Of a DNA stretch of 64,000 nucleotides, positions 1-12,564 are shown piece by piece. A program made the translations under genes and the position numbers. The notes beneath the pieces are model-generated. The model was not told the DNA's origin and made no database searches. It was given only the letters and a program-made list of their open reading frames with translations. Positions within the stretch are counted from its first letter, which is position 1, and every line of letters begins with the position of its first letter. This DNA is from Vombatus ursinus (taxonomy: Eukaryota; Chordata; Mammalia; Diprotodontia; Vombatidae), in assembly GCF_900497805.2 (NCBI RefSeq), contig NW_020954610.1, positions 34,440,835-34,504,834 of the forward strand, given 5' to 3'.

Positions 1-261
1 TGATGACATTGAAAATCTTACTTCAAAGAGTTAAGAAAAGACAGGAAAAGAAAAAGAAGCACCTATTGTAGATTGCTTTCTTAAGGAGATTAGCCACCAA
101 AGAGAGGAGAAATATGGGACAATAGCTATGGGAAAGGGATGGATCAAGTGAAGGTTTCTTTAGGATGGAGGAGATATACGTATGTTTGTAGGCAGTAAGG
201 AAAGAGTTCCTACTGGGAGGACAGGAAATGATTGAAGATTAGTGAGAATATAGGGATGAGA

Positions 262-520
262 GGTAACTAGATAGCACAGTAGTTACAGTGCTGGGCCTGG
301 AGTCAGGAGGATGTAAGTTCAAATCCAGACTCAGACACACAGTAGCTGTGTGACCCTGGGCAAGTCACTTGACCTCTGTCTCAGTTTCCTCAACTATAAA
401 ATGGGAATAATAATATCCTTACTTCACAAGGTTGTGAGGATTAAATGAAATAATATCTTTAGACCTCTTAACATGGTACTTGTCACATATTAGATGCTTA
501 ATAAACGTTTATTCCCTTCC
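262..520 (+). repeat. MIR/CORE-type SINE
   Basis: A tRNA-like head is followed by the CORE segment AGCTGTGTGACCCTGGGCAA, then TCAGTTTCCTC, an AAAATGGGAATAATAATA stretch and an L2-like tail ending near TTAATAAACG. This is the MIR/THER1 layout. It sits inside the antisense L2, and the flanks (GGATGAGAGG / GATGATAAAAGG) may be an eroded target duplication. Confidence 0.8.
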
Positions 521-767
521 CTGATGATAAAAGGGACAACATGCTGGAGAATATGGGTTGAAAGGAGATTACTTGTGCATGTAAAAGGCTAGCTCTTCAT
601 TTGAGACATGGGTGAAGGAGGAGATAGTAGCAGAAGGCATGTGAGTGATGTGAGATGAGGAGGAGGAGGGGAAAAGAGGGAACTCTTGAGGAATGGCCTT
701 ATTTTTTTCAGTGAAATATAAGTCAAGGTTTTCAGGTAAGAAGGTGGGGGAAAAAGAAGTCATGGGA

Positions 768-924
768 CATAGGGCAGCTAGATGGCGCAGTGGATAGAAC
801 ACTGGCCCTCAAGTCAGGAGGACCTGTGTTCAAATCCAGCCTCAGACCAAACACTTGACATTTACTAGCTGTGTGACCCTGGGCAAGTCACTTAACCCCA
901 ATAGCCTAAAAAAAAAAGATAAAT
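768..924 (+). mobile_element. MAR1/WSINE-type marsupial SINE
   Basis: It begins with the tRNA-derived head GGGCAGCTAGATGGCGCAGT, has B-box-like TTCAAATCC and the segment AGCTGTGTGACCCTGGGCAA, and ends in an A-rich tail. A perfect 15-bp target-site duplication (AAAGAAGTCATGGGA) lies at 753-767 and 925-939, which fixes both ends. The perfect duplication suggests a fairly recent insertion. The SINE body is close to the consensus I remember for marsupials. Confidence 0.9.
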
Positions 925-1124
925 AAAGAAGTCATGGGAGACTTGAGAAGAGATAAAAAAGGTTGGAAAGCTGCTATGGCAAGTGGGATAGTAAATAAAT
1001 TATGGAGTTATAAAAGTTTTGCCTTGCCACAGGTACAGGGTAACTGACACATAGGTGAGCGTTTTTATGACCTTAGATGTCATATGTCCATTATGTCATT
1101 AGAATACTCACAACCATCAAAACT

Positions 1125-3073
1125 GGTTTGACAAAAATGATGATGAAATTCAGAAGCTGCTAAATGAAAAACGAGAACCTGTTTCTACCAGCAGGATAGT
1201 TCATCCATCTCTAAGAATGCAGCATTTAACTCCATCAAAAGTAAAGTACAAGAGAAGCTTAGAGAGATGCAGGATTCTTGGCTCAGTAAGAAGGCAGAAG
1301 AAATTCAGTTTTATGCTGATAATAACAATTCAAAGCACTTTCATGATACCTTTATGATGCTATTTTGGGCCAAAGTCGTATTGTGTATTTCAACTACTCA
1401 GAATTGATGGAGCCACACTGACTAGTGATAACACTTGAATAATCTTATCAACAGACAAACATCCATCAATGCTGAAGCCATTGACTGTACACCTCAGATA
1501 GAAGTCAATCCCTCTCCAGACAAATTTCCAACTGAAGAAGAGATTTTGCATGTGAATGGGCTCCTCTCCTATGGCACAGCACCTGCTGCTGACTCTTTTC
1601 CATCTGACATTTGTAAGGTGTGTGTAGAGGGGTATCCATGGCTCATACAAAAGCTGATTGAAATCAGGGTTCTATGGCAAGAGGAAGTGAACTCCTCCAG
1701 TTCAAGAACACCTCCATTGTCCATCTGTATCAAGGTAAAGGAAATAGATGGTATTGTGACAATCACACGGTGGGGTTTTCTCTCAGTCATTGCTGGCAAG
1801 ATTCTTGAGAGAGCCCTCCTCAATAGGCTCATCCTTCAGTTGGAAGATAGTCATCTACCTGAAAGCCAATGTGGCTTTAGAAAGGGCTGAGAGAGAGAGA
1901 AAACAAACAAACAAACAAACAAAAAAAGAAAGGGCTGAGGAATGGGCAGTATGATGTTTGCTGTCTGACAACTCCAGGAGAAATGCTAGGAGCAGAGAAA
2001 AGGCCTGTACACATCATTTGTTGATTTGATGAAGGCCTTTGATACTGTCATGGCTAACACAGTGATGGTAAATTATTTAACCTGAAAAGGCTACAAGCCA
2101 AAACTAAAGTGGAGGGAGTATTGGTGTGTGATTTTTTTGTTTGCAGATGATTGTGCATGCAATGCAGCCTCTGAAGCTGAGATGCAATAAAATATGGATT
2201 GATTCTCTATTACTTGTGCTAATTTTGGCCTAACAATTAACACCAAGAAAACACAAGTGTTCCACTAGCCAACACCACACCATAAATATGTGGAACCATC
2301 AGTTACAGCAAATGGACAATTTTTGAATGGACAAGTTCATTTTAATAGTATACTATCCTGGGATGTACACATTAATAATAAGGTTGACATATTGGCAGAG
2401 CTAGCTCAGTGTTTGGGAGGCTCCAAAGGAAATTGTGGGATAGATGAAACTGACTGCCATTGTGCTGACCTCATTGTTGTATGCCTGTGAAACCTGGAAA
2501 GTATACCAGGTCCATGCCAGGAAATTGAATCTATCTTAGAAAGATTCTGAAGATCACCTGGCAGGATAAGGCACAAGACACTGAGGTCCTTTCTCAAACT
2601 AAACTGCCAAGCATTCAAACTCTACTGCAGAAGGTGTAACTCTTAGGCAAGCATACATTTGGCATTTGAACAATGTGTCCAGCTCATCAGAGTAGATACT
2701 ATTTGATGGAGAACTCACACAAGGCAAGTGCTCACGTGATTCTCAGAAAAAGCAATACAAAGACACTCTCAAGGTGTCTCTTAAGAAATATGAAATTGAT
2801 TGCAAGCACAGGACCACCCAGTATGGCATGTACTCATCAGAGATGGTGCTGTCCTCTACGAGTAAAGCAAAATTGAAGTAGCTCAAAAGAAACATGACAA
2901 GAGCAAATTTAGAGAATCCACCCCAAATGCTCATATGGACTATTTGTGCCCTATCTGTGGTAGAGCCTTCTGAGATCATGTTGTTCTGATCAGCCACAGT
3001 CGGACACACTGTAACTTGACTCTAACATAGTGATGTCATTTTGGTCCTATTCAGACCAAAGGACAACCACCAA
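1125..3073 (+). mobile_element. RTE-like non-LTR retrotransposon, decayed
   Basis: Decayed reverse-transcriptase ORF. The longest open piece is 1435-1890, whose end LPESQCGFRKG is a conserved RT block of this LINE family. Further on come FVDLMKAFDTV (about 2018-2050), the catalytic box LFADD (about 2137-2151), and FGLTINTKKTQV (about 2225-2260). A C-terminal region with CPICGRAF-like zinc-finger remains lies near 2948-3010. Frames change several times, so it is dead. The 3' end TTGGTCCTATTCAGACCAAA plus GGACAACCACCAA matches the end of a SINE at 33882-34020. RTE-like assignment is from memory of the family; CR1/Jockey types are the alternative. Confidence 0.75.
1879..1939 (+). mobile_element. 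Tail-only retrotransposon insertion
   Basis: A 35-bp insert of GA repeats, CAAA repeats and A7 (1892-1926) is flanked by a perfect 13-bp duplication AGAAAGGGCTGAG (1879-1891 and 1927-1939). The LINE text reads straight across when the insert and one copy are removed. This is what target-primed reverse transcription leaves when it stops inside the poly(A)-like tail. Confidence 0.65.
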
Positions 3074-3540
3074 TTTGAGAGATAGCAAGAATGCAGAAAA
3101 TGCACTACTGCACAATAACTCACAAGTTACAATCCTTTTATTGCTCACTTCCACAAGCAAACTTCAGGTCTTAATCAGATAAAGTGTCATATTTATTGCT
3201 TATCTTCTGGTATAGTAGGTTCTGTGAATGGAGAAGGGGGTTGGTCAGTCTCACCATCTCTACACCACACCCCTATGGCCTCTCTCCTCTGAGGCTATAG
3301 GCCCATTAGCAGTATGAGGCTGTCTCAATTATTTTCTCTAGTATTTATTTACTTCATAACCATTTTAACATGTACAAAACAGTGCTACTGTTTTTATTGT
3401 TATCTATTTGAAAAACATGTCACTGATGAAGATTTTGAATATTGTGACCCAACTTCATTGTCCCCATTAGGACTGTTATATTAAGTCATTCCTTCATTTA
3501 TTTATTTTTACACAATTTTACATACCATACTTTTTGGGAA
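3074..3540. other. Unassigned spacer
   Basis: No gene or repeat family recognised. A TTTTATTGCTCACTT segment at about 3137 could be the reversed poly(A) signal area of a minus-strand LTR, but no ends or duplications support this. Confidence 0.3.
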
Positions 3541-3896
3541 TGCATATGTTTAGTCCCACTATTTGCTTCATTGTAGCCCCAGGCAAACAGGCAGAAGCCA
3601 ATGCAGGAACATTGCACTAGCTTCAACACAGGCCAGACACCAGCAATGGGACCCCAACTCAGCACCAAGTAAGCTGCCAGAACCCTACAACCTCCAGCAG
3701 TGCCAGCCACCCTCCACCCCACTCCTTTAGCACAGTACTAGACACTAGGGCTTCCCAAGGGCCTCAGGGCAACATTGATGAAGCACTAGGTAAATAGCCA
3801 GGGCCTGCAGCCCCAGGCACAAGATGCCTGAAACAGCACCCCTTCTACCCCAGGAGCAGAGTTCAAATTTAAAAGAAAGGAAAAATGCCTTAAAAG

Positions 3897-4856
3897 ATGA
3901 GCAAAAAATAACAACAAAAAAAATCTGACCATAGAAAGTTACTATGGTGACAGTGAAGACGAAGACACAAACTCAGAACAGGACAACAATGTCAAAACAC
4001 TTGTGGGCAAAATCCCAAAGAAAAACAGGAAGTGATCTCAAGCCCAGAAAGAACTCATGGAAGAACTCAAAAAGGAGCTTAAAAGATCATATAAGAGAGC
4101 TAGAAAAAAATTGGGAAAAGAAATGAGAGTGAAAGTAGAATTGACCAAATGGAAAAAGAGATACAAAAATCTACTGAAGAAAACAACTCCTTAAAAAGTA
4201 CAATAGACCACATGGAAAAGGAGGTACAAAAGTTAACCAAGGAAAACAATTCTTTAAAAGTTAGAATTGGTCAAATGGAAGTGAATGACTCTATGAGACA
4301 TCAAGAATCAAACAAATAAATTCTAAAGAATGAAAAAATAGGAGAAAATTGGGAAAACAACAACAGACCTGGAAAATAAATCCCAGGAGAGCTAATGTCA
4401 GAATCACTGGATCACCTGAAAGCCACAATCAAATAAAGGACCTGGACAGTATCTTTCAAGAAATTATCAAGGAAAACTGCCCTGATATCCAGGAACCAGA
4501 AGGCAAAATAAGCATTGAAAAAAATCCACTGATCACTTCAGGAAAGAGATACCAAAATCAAAACTTCAAGGAGCATTATAGCCAAATTTCAGAACTATAA
4601 AATCAAGGGGAAAATGCTGCAAGTGTCCAGAAATAATTTCAATATCATGGAGCCACAATCAGGATTACAACACTAAAGGGTAGGAGGTAATGGAGTATGA
4701 TATTCCAGAAGACAAAGGAGCTAGGATTGCAACCAAGAATTACCTGGCTAAATGGTCATTCAACGAAATAGAAGAATTTCAAGCTTTCATAAGGAGAAGA
4801 CCAAAACTAAACCAAAAATTTTATTTCCAATATCAAGATCCAAAAGAAGCATAAAT
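3897..4856 (+). pseudogene. L1 ORF1 remnant
   Basis: The start ATGAGCAAAAAA corresponds to the MSKQ-type start of marsupial L1 ORF1. Downstream pieces read as the Lys/Glu-rich coiled coil with its repeated 'QMEKE..KL.EEN' pattern (about 4140-4270) and then the RNA-binding part (about 4349-4600, with DSIFQEIIKENCPDIQEPEGK). Stop codons and frame changes split it from the first codons on. ORF1p would be the RNA-packaging chaperone of L1. This copy cannot make it. Confidence 0.8.
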
Positions 4857-5429
4857 AGGTTTTAAAAAAGGAAAAGAAAACACAAAGGATTCAATAGGGC
4901 AAAACTGTTTACATCGCTATCTGGGAAGATGATACTTGTAATTTTTTTTGATACCTGTAATTCTTATAAATTGTACCATTAATAGTATAGCTAGAAGGAA
5001 TACACACAGACAGAGGTATAAAGTTAATTTGAAGGAATGACAAAAAAAAATTACGGAATGTGAAAGAGGAGTATACTAGGTACAGAAGGAAGGGAGAGGT
5101 AGAATGGGGTAAATTATTTCACATGAAGAGGCACAAAAGACCTATTACATTGGAGGGGAAGGTGGGAGAGTGGGTGATGAGCATTGCTTGAACCTTACTC
5201 TTATCAGTATTTAGCTCAAAGAGGGAATAATATACACATGCAGTTTAATATAGAAATTTATCTTACCTGACAGGGAAGTAGGCAGGGAGGAGATTAAGTA
5301 AAGGTGTGGGGAGACTGACAAAGGAAAGGCAGATCAGGGGAGGTGGTAGACAGAAGCAAAACACTGGAGAGGAGGGAAAGGGTGAAAGGAAAGAGGATGG
5401 ACAGAAGGAAAAATATGATGGAAGGAAAT

Positions 5430-8400
5430 ATACAGTAATTATAACTGTAAGTGAATGGGTTGAACTCTCCCATAGAATGGAAATCAATTGCAGAGTGGTT
5501 CAAAAATCCGAAACCTACAATATATTGTTTACAAGAAACACATTTGAAGTAGAGAAACACACAACAAGTAAAGGTAAAAGGCTGGAGCAAAATCTATTAT
5601 GCTTCAGCTGAAGTAAAAAAAAAAGGGGGGTAGCAATCCTGATCTCAGGCAAAGAAAAAGCAAAAATAGACCTAATTAAAAGAGATAAGGAAGGAAATTA
5701 AATCTTGCTAAAAGGTACCATAGACAATATCAATACTAAACATATATGCACCAAGTGGTATAGCAATCATATTCTTAAAAGAGAAGTTAAGCAAATTACA
5801 GGAAGAAATAGACAGCAAAACTATACTAGTGGGGACCTCAATGGTCCCTTCTCAGAACTTGATAAATCCAACCAAAAAAAGAAAAAGAAAAAACTAATTA
5901 GGCAAAAAGAATATTAGAAAAGTTAGATATGACAGACTTTTGGAGAAAACTGAATGAGAACAGAAAGGAATATACCTTTTTCTCAGCAGCGTATGGTACT
6001 TAGACAAAAATTGACTGTGTGTTAGGGCGTAAAAACCTCAAAAGAAAGGCAGAAATATTAAATGTAATCATTTCAGATTATAATGTGACAAAAATTACAT
6101 TCAACAAAGGGCAGTGGAAAGACAGACTAGAAATTAATTGGAAACTAAATAATCTAATCATAAAGAATAAGTGGGTCAAAGAACAAATCATAGAAACAAT
6201 CAATAATTTCATTAAAGAGAATAACAATGAGACTACATACCAAAATTTATGGGATGCAGGCAAAGCAGTACTTAGGGAAAATTTTATTTCTCTAAATTCT
6301 TACATCAATAAAATGGAAAAAGAACAGATCACTGAACTGGACATGCAACTAAGTAAAACTAGAAAAAGAACAAATTAAAAACCACCATTTGAGTACCATA
6401 TTGGAAATCCTGAAAATCAAAGGTGAGATTAATAAGATTGAAAATTTTAAAAAAAAACCTATTGAGCTAATAAATCAAACTAGGGGCTGACTTTATGGAA
6501 AAAGAGCCCAGTAAAATGGATAAGCCATTGGTTAATTACATTTTTAAAAAAAGAAAGAAGAAAATCAAATAGCAACATCAAAAATGAAAAGGGTGAAGTC
6601 ACTAGCAACAAAGAAGATATTAATGCAATTGTTAGGAAATATTTGCCTGCTTATGTGTCATTAAATCTGACAATCTGAGCAAAATCTATGAATATTAATG
6701 AAAATGTAAATTATCCAGATTAACAGATCAGAAAATAAAATACCTAAAGAATACCCTTTTAGAAAAAGAAATTGAACAAGCCATTATTGAACTCCCTAAG
6801 AAAAAATCCCCAGAGCCAAATGGGTTCACAAGCAAATTCACTAAACATTTAAAACACAATTAATTTCAATGCTATATAAGCTATTTGGAAAAATAGATGA
6901 AGAAGGAGTCCTATCAAACTCTTATTATGACACAAATATGGTGCTGATACCTAAACCAGGAAAAGCTAAAACAGAGAAAGAAAATTATACACCAATTTCC
7001 CTAACGAATATTGATGCAATTTGAACAAAATACTAGCAAGGCTATTACAGTAATATATCACAAGGATCATACCTATGATCAGGTGGGATTTATACCAGGA
7101 ATGCTGAGTTGGATCAATGTTAAGAAAACTATCAACATAATTGACCACACAATAACAAAAACAATGGAAATCAAATGATTACCTCAATAAGTCCTAAAAA
7201 AAGCTTTTAAAAAAATACAGAACCCCATTCCTATTAAAAACACTAGACAGCATAGGAATCAATGGAGCTTTCCTTAAAATGATAAGTAATATCTATTTAA
7301 AACCATCAGCAAACATTACCTTTAATAGATATAAGCTAGAAACCTTCCCAATAATATCAGGGGTAAAGCAAGGATGCTCATTATCATCACTATTATTCAA
7401 TATAGTACTAGAAATATTAGCTATAGCAATAAGAGAAGAAAAATAAATCAGAGGAATTAGAATAGGCAATGAGGATACAAAACTATCTCTCTTTGCATAT
7501 GGTATGATGGTATACTCAGAGATAAAGAATCAACTAAAAAACTACTTGAAATAATTAACAACTTTAGAAAAGTTGCAGGATATAAGATAAACTCACATGA
7601 ATCATCAGCATTTCTTTATATGACCAACAAAGCAAGGCAACAAGAGATAGAAAGAGAAATTCCATTTAAAATAACTGCAAATATAAAATACTTGGAAGTC
7701 TACCTTCCAAGAAAAACTCAAAAACTATATGAACACAATTACAAAACACTTTTTCACACAAATAAAGTTTGATCTAAACATTTAGGAAAATATCAGTTGT
7801 CCATGGGTAGGCCAAGCCAATATAATAAAAATGCCATTTCTGCCTAAACTAATTTACTTACTCAGTGCCATACCAATCAAACTACCAAAAACTTGTTGAA
7901 TAGAACTAGAAAACATACTAACAAAATTCATCTGGAAGAACAAAAAATAAAGAATATTAAGGGAATTAATGGGAAAAGAGTACAGTGGAACATGGACTAG
8001 CAATACCAGATCTCAAACTATATTATAAAGCAGTAATCATCAAAACTATCTGGTACTGGCTAAAAAAAAAGAGTGATAGATCAGTAGAATAGATGAGATA
8101 CACAAGACACAGTAGTCAATGACCATGGTAACCTAGTGTTTGATAAACCCAAAGACCCCAGCCTTTGGGATAAGAACTCACTATTTGATAAAAATTGCTG
8201 GGAAAACTGGAAAACAATAGGACACAAACTAGGTATAGACCAACATCTCACATAGTATACTAAGATAAGGTCAAAATGGGTGCATGATTTAGACATAAAG
8301 AGTGACCCTATAAAGGAAGTTAGAAAAGCAAGAAATAGTTTACCTGTCAGATCCATAGGGAAGGGAAGAATTCATGACCAAACAAGAGACAGAGCATTAT

Positions 8401-9190
8401 GAAATATGAAATAGATAATTTTGATTATATTAAATTAAAAAGTTATTGCAAACAAAACTAATGCAACCAGGATTAGAAGGAAAGCAGAAAGCTAGGAAAA
8501 AAATCTTTATAACAAGTGTCTCTGATAAAGGCCTCATTTCTAAAATATATAGAGAAGTGAATCAAATTTATAAGAATAGCAGTCATTCTCTAATTGATAA
8601 ATGGTCAAAGGATATGAACAGGCAATTTTCAGAAGAAGAAATCAAAGCTATCTATAGGTCTATGAAGAAGTGCCCTAACTTGCTTTTGATTAGAAAAGAG
8701 CTAATTAAAACAACTCTAAGGTATCACCTCACACCTATCAGATTGACTAATATGACAAAAAAAATGATAAATGTTGGAGAGAATGTGGGAAAATTGGGAC
8801 ACTAGTGCATTGTTGGTGGAGTGATCCCACCATTCTGGAGAGCAATTTGGATCTATGCTCAAAGGGCAACCAAACTGTGCATATTCTTTGATCCAGTTAC
8901 TAGGTCAATATTTCAAAGAGATCATAAAAAAAGGGAAAAGACCAAATGTGTGAAAATATTTATAGCAGCCCTTTTTGTGGTGGCAAAATATTAGAAATTG
9001 AGGGGATGTCTATCAATTAGGGAATGGCTGAACAGGCTGTGCTATATGAATGTAATGGAATACTATTGTGCAATAAGAAATGATGAGCATGCAGATTTCA
9101 GAAAAACTGGAAAAACTTGTATGAACTGATGCATTGAGCATGAAGCAGGAAAACATTGTACACAGTATCAGTAACATTGTGTGATGATCA
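5430..9190 (+). pseudogene. L1 ORF2 (endonuclease/RT) remnant
   Basis: Recognisable pieces in order are an endonuclease region with FTRNTFEVEKHT (about 5530-5560) and NRKEYTFFSAA (about 5960), the linker at 6019-6378, RT blocks including [13 protein letters not shown] (about 6980-7020), QVGFIPGM (about 7079-7105), SGVKQGCSLSS (about 7360-7390), a mutated FADD box near 7490-7510, and a C-terminal part at 8446-8805 followed by VMEYYCAIRNDE near 9055. Many stops and shifts are present. ORF2p would nick the target DNA and copy L1 RNA into it. Confidence 0.85.
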
Positions 9191-10569
9191 ACTATGAATG
9201 ACTCAGCTTTTCTCAGCAAAACTATGATCCAAGACAAGTAAAAAAGACTCATGATGGAAAATGCTATTCACATCCAGATAAAAAACTAATGGACTCTGAA
9301 TGCAGATAGAAGCATATTTGTTTCACTTTTTTTTTTTTTGCAGATTTTTTCCTTTTGATCTGTTTCTTTTTTTCCGCAACTTTGATTAATATGGACATAT
9401 ATTTTGCATGATTGCATATATATATATATATATACATATATATAAAGAGGGGCAGGGTGCAAGGAAGAAAATTTGGAACCCAAAATCTTGTAAAAATGAA
9501 TGCTAAAAGTTATCTTGACATATAACTGGGAAAAAATAAAATGCTATTTTAAAAAAAAAGAAAAGGAAGAGACAATCCCTTCTCTCAAGGAACTCAGTCT
9601 AATAGGGGAGGTGATATGTATATACAGATGTATGCATATATACATATATAGGGAATATATATATATGCATATACATATATAGAGGATATGTACAGGGTAA
9701 ATTGGAAATAATCAACAGAGGAAAGGCTAGAATTAAGAGAGTGGCTTCCTATAGGATATCAGATTTCAACTCGAATTTAAAGGCCGCTGGGGAAGCTAGT
9801 AGGTAAAGATAAGGAGCAAGAGCATTCCAAGTCTGAGGGACAGCCAGTAAAAAACACCAGGAGGAATACAGAGTCAAAATAGTGGTGTAAAAGTCAGGGT
9901 TTTTGCCCAGTGAACCTCACATACCTCCTCCACAACAACCTAGAAAAAATACCATGCTAAATTCCAAATGAAAAAGCCAAGAAAAAATCAGAGCAAATCA
10001 TAACATCCAAATTCTTAAAATGAAAAGTTAAATGAGTTACAGTAGGAAATAGATAGTAAAACTATACAGTGGGATACCTCTATTTACCCCCTCTTAAACT
10101 TACATATAACCATAAAATAAATGTAAATATAAGCATAAAACAAATAAGAAAGACATTAGGGAGATGAATAGAATTTTAGGAAAGTTAATATGATAGACCT
10201 TTGGAAAATAGTGAATGGGCATAGGAAGAAGTATATGTATTTCTTGTATGTGCATGGCACATGGTACCTTCACAGAAACTGACCACATATTTGGGGCATA
10301 AAAACTTCAAAAACAAACACAAAAAAACAGAAATACGAAGTGTTTCTTTTTCTTATGATAATGCAAATAATTCCATTCAATAAAGGGCCTTTGAAGTATG
10401 GATTGAAAATTAATTAGAAAATAAATAACCTAACCCTAAAGAATGAGGGGGTGAAAGAAAAAAATCATAGAAAAAAATTAATAATGACATTAAAGATGAT
10501 GACAAAAATGAGACAACATGCTAAAATTTGTGGGATACAGTCAAAGCAATATTAAGGGGAATATCATAA

Positions 10570-10862
10570 TTATCACCATCATCATCATCATAATAAACTA
10601 ACATTTATATAGTGCTTACTATTTGCTAGACATTGTGCTAAGTGATTTACAATTATCATCTCATTTGATCCTCACAATTAACCTGGGAGGTAGGTGCTAT
10701 TATTATTCTCATTTTACAGATAAAGAAACTGAGACAAATGGGTTAAGTGACTTATTCAGGGTCACATACCAAATAATGTCTCCAAATTGATGTAAATTTG
10801 GGTCTTCCTGAGTCCAGGCCCAGTACTCTATCCATTCCACCACCATGGTAAGAAATAGAGAG
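10570..10862 (-). repeat. MIR SINE, antisense
   Basis: Reads on the + strand as reversed MIR: TAACATTTATATAGTGCTTA, ATTTGCTAGACATTGTGCTA, TCATTTTACAGATAAAGAAA and GTGACTTATTCAGGGTCACA, ending in reversed head text near the CCACCACC at 10840. It interrupts L1 ORF2. Confidence 0.85.
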
Positions 10863-12381
10863 GTTGCTCAATAGAATATGTGGGTACATAATATCTAGTG
10901 GCAAATGAGTAAGTAGCCTACTATTTGATAAACCGAAAGATTAAAACTATTAAGGCAAGAACTCACTAATCAACAAAAACTTTAGGGAAAACTGGAAAGG
11001 AGTATGGTAGAAATTAAGCATTGAATAATATTTCACACCATTTACCAAAATAAGCTCAAAATGGCTGTATCGTTTAGTCATTAAGAGTAATTTAAGCAAA
11101 TTAGTGAAGCAGAAAAGAAATTACTTATCATCTATGGATAAGGGAAGAGTTCATAATCAAACAAGAGATAAAGAAGTTCATAGGAAGTAAAATGGATCGT
11201 TTTGTTTACATAAAATTAAGAAATTTTACACGAACAAAAACAAATGCAACTAAAATTAGAAGAAAACAGGAAACTAGGGGAAAAAATCTTCACAGAAAGT
11301 TTCTCTGAAAATAGTCTCATCTCTAAAGTATATAGGGAACTGAGTCAAATTCACAAGAATGAGAGCCATTCCCTAATTAATAAATAATGAAAAGATATGA
11401 ACAAGTAATTTTCTGGAAGAAATCAAAACTATCAATAACCATATGAAATTATGTTCTAAATCACTAATAAACAGAAAAATGCAAATTAAAACAATTCTGA
11501 GCTTCCATCTAACACTTATAAGATTGGCTAAGATGGCAAAAAAAAAGGAAAATGATAATTTACCCTGTATATTGCTCGTTCATACATAGATATATACATA
11601 TTGCTTCCCCAATCAGACTATGAGTTCCTTGAGAACAGGGATTGTCTTTTTCTTTTTTTTTCTTTCTTTCTTTTTTTTTAATAGGCATTGTTAGTGGACC
11701 TGTGAATTAGTTCAACCATTCTAGAAAGCAATTTGGAACTATGGCCAAAAAGCTATTAAACTGAGCATATCCTTTGATCCAGCAATATCACTAATAGGTC
11801 TATAACCCAAAGAAGTTAAAGAAAAAGGAAAAGGATCTATTTTACAAAAACATATTAATGGCAGCTCTTTGTGGTGGCAAAGAAGTAGAAATGGAGGGAA
11901 TGTCTATCACTAGGCAACATCAGTTGAGAAATGGATGAAATGTTTGTGGTAAATGAATGTGGTCTAATACCAATTATTGTGCTGTAAGAAATGGAAGGTA
12001 TAGTAAGTTTCAGAAAAAAAAAAGACTTACATGAATTGATGCAAAATTAAGTGTATCTAACTAGAAGAACAATCATCACCATTACAGCAATGTTGTAAAG
12101 ATAATGGACTTTTGAAAGACTTAATAAATCTGATCAACACAATGACCCATCACAATTCCAAAGGACTCATGATGAAACATATCATCCACCTCTAGAAAAA
12201 GAAAATGATGGACTTAGAGTGCAGATTGAAGCATTTTTTTCTTCTTCTTTTTTTTTGAACACAGCTATACATGTTGCATGACTGTACATATTTATAATTT
12301 TTTCCTTTGTTTTCTCAATAACTGGAGAGAATTTGGAAAGAAAAAAGAATAAAAAATCTTTCTGCTTTTAAAAAGCAAATG

Positions 12382-12450
12382 AATAGATAGGTAGATAGAT
12401 AGATAGTTAGATAGATAGATAGGTAGGTAGGTAGATAGATAGATAGATAA
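12382..12450. repeat. (GATA)n / (GGTA)n microsatellite
   Basis: Tetranucleotide tract TAGA/TAGG, about 69 bp, at the 3' tail of the L1 ending here, probably grown from its A-rich tail. Confidence 0.9.
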
Positions 12451-12564
12451 AAGAAAATGCCAGGAGTTCAGAGTATCTTTTTTGAAGAACAGCAAGAAGA
12501 CTAGTGTCACTGAATCAAAGAGTACTGCTAGGGTATGAGGTACAAGAAGACAGTAAAGGTGAGG

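Larger units (their letters stand above)
1..1090 (-). repeat. L2 LINE, antisense, ORF2 part
   Basis: The purine-rich sequence at 1-261, 521-752 and 940-1090 reads on the minus strand as the reverse-transcriptase ORF region of the ancient mammalian LINE L2. I recognise it by order and wording compared with the L2 consensus as I remember it. It is interrupted by a MIR-like SINE (262-520) and a MAR1-type SINE (768-924); the L2 text resumes after each. No open frame survives. The boundary near 1090 is approximate. Confidence 0.6.
3540..9560 (+). mobile_element. L1 LINE, nearly complete, decayed
   Basis: In order it shows a GC-richer 5' leader (about 3540-3896), ORF1 remains, a long purine-rich inter-ORF region typical of marsupial L1 (about 4870-5430), ORF2 endonuclease and reverse-transcriptase remains, and a 3' UTR ending in an A-rich tail (9551-9570). 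At about 6 kb it is the only copy in the window with all parts. Both ORFs are broken many times. I could not find a target-site duplication, so the 5' limit is uncertain. A TA-rich microsatellite (9417-9445) lies in the 3' UTR. Confidence 0.85.
9864..12453 (+). mobile_element. L1 LINE, degenerate, internally deleted
   Basis: It starts with a short 5' leader piece (CAGGGTTTTTGCCCAGTGAA, about 9894), then jumps to ORF2 endonuclease text (about 10010-10565), then, after a nested MIR, to the ORF2 C-terminal region (about 10865-11500) and 3' UTR (to about 12370). ORF1 and the RT core are absent. A GATA-type tract (12382-12450) follows the tail. Imperfect duplications AAAACACCAGGAG (9851-9863) and AAAATGCCAGGAG (12454-12466) flank it, so it inserted as one unit. 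Confidence 0.7.

Noticed and set aside
768-924. tRNA gene at the SINE heads (also 12565, 21773 and 45738)
   Set aside because: The heads are tRNA-derived with box A/B-like parts but do not close a cloverleaf; the bodies, tails and target duplications show SINEs.
1435-1890. 151-codon frame as a host protein
   Set aside because: It carries RT blocks of a non-LTR retrotransposon and is followed by more RT text in other frames.
9640-9690. Promoter-like TATA array
   Set aside because: A TA/CATA microsatellite without CpG, initiator or downstream gene.
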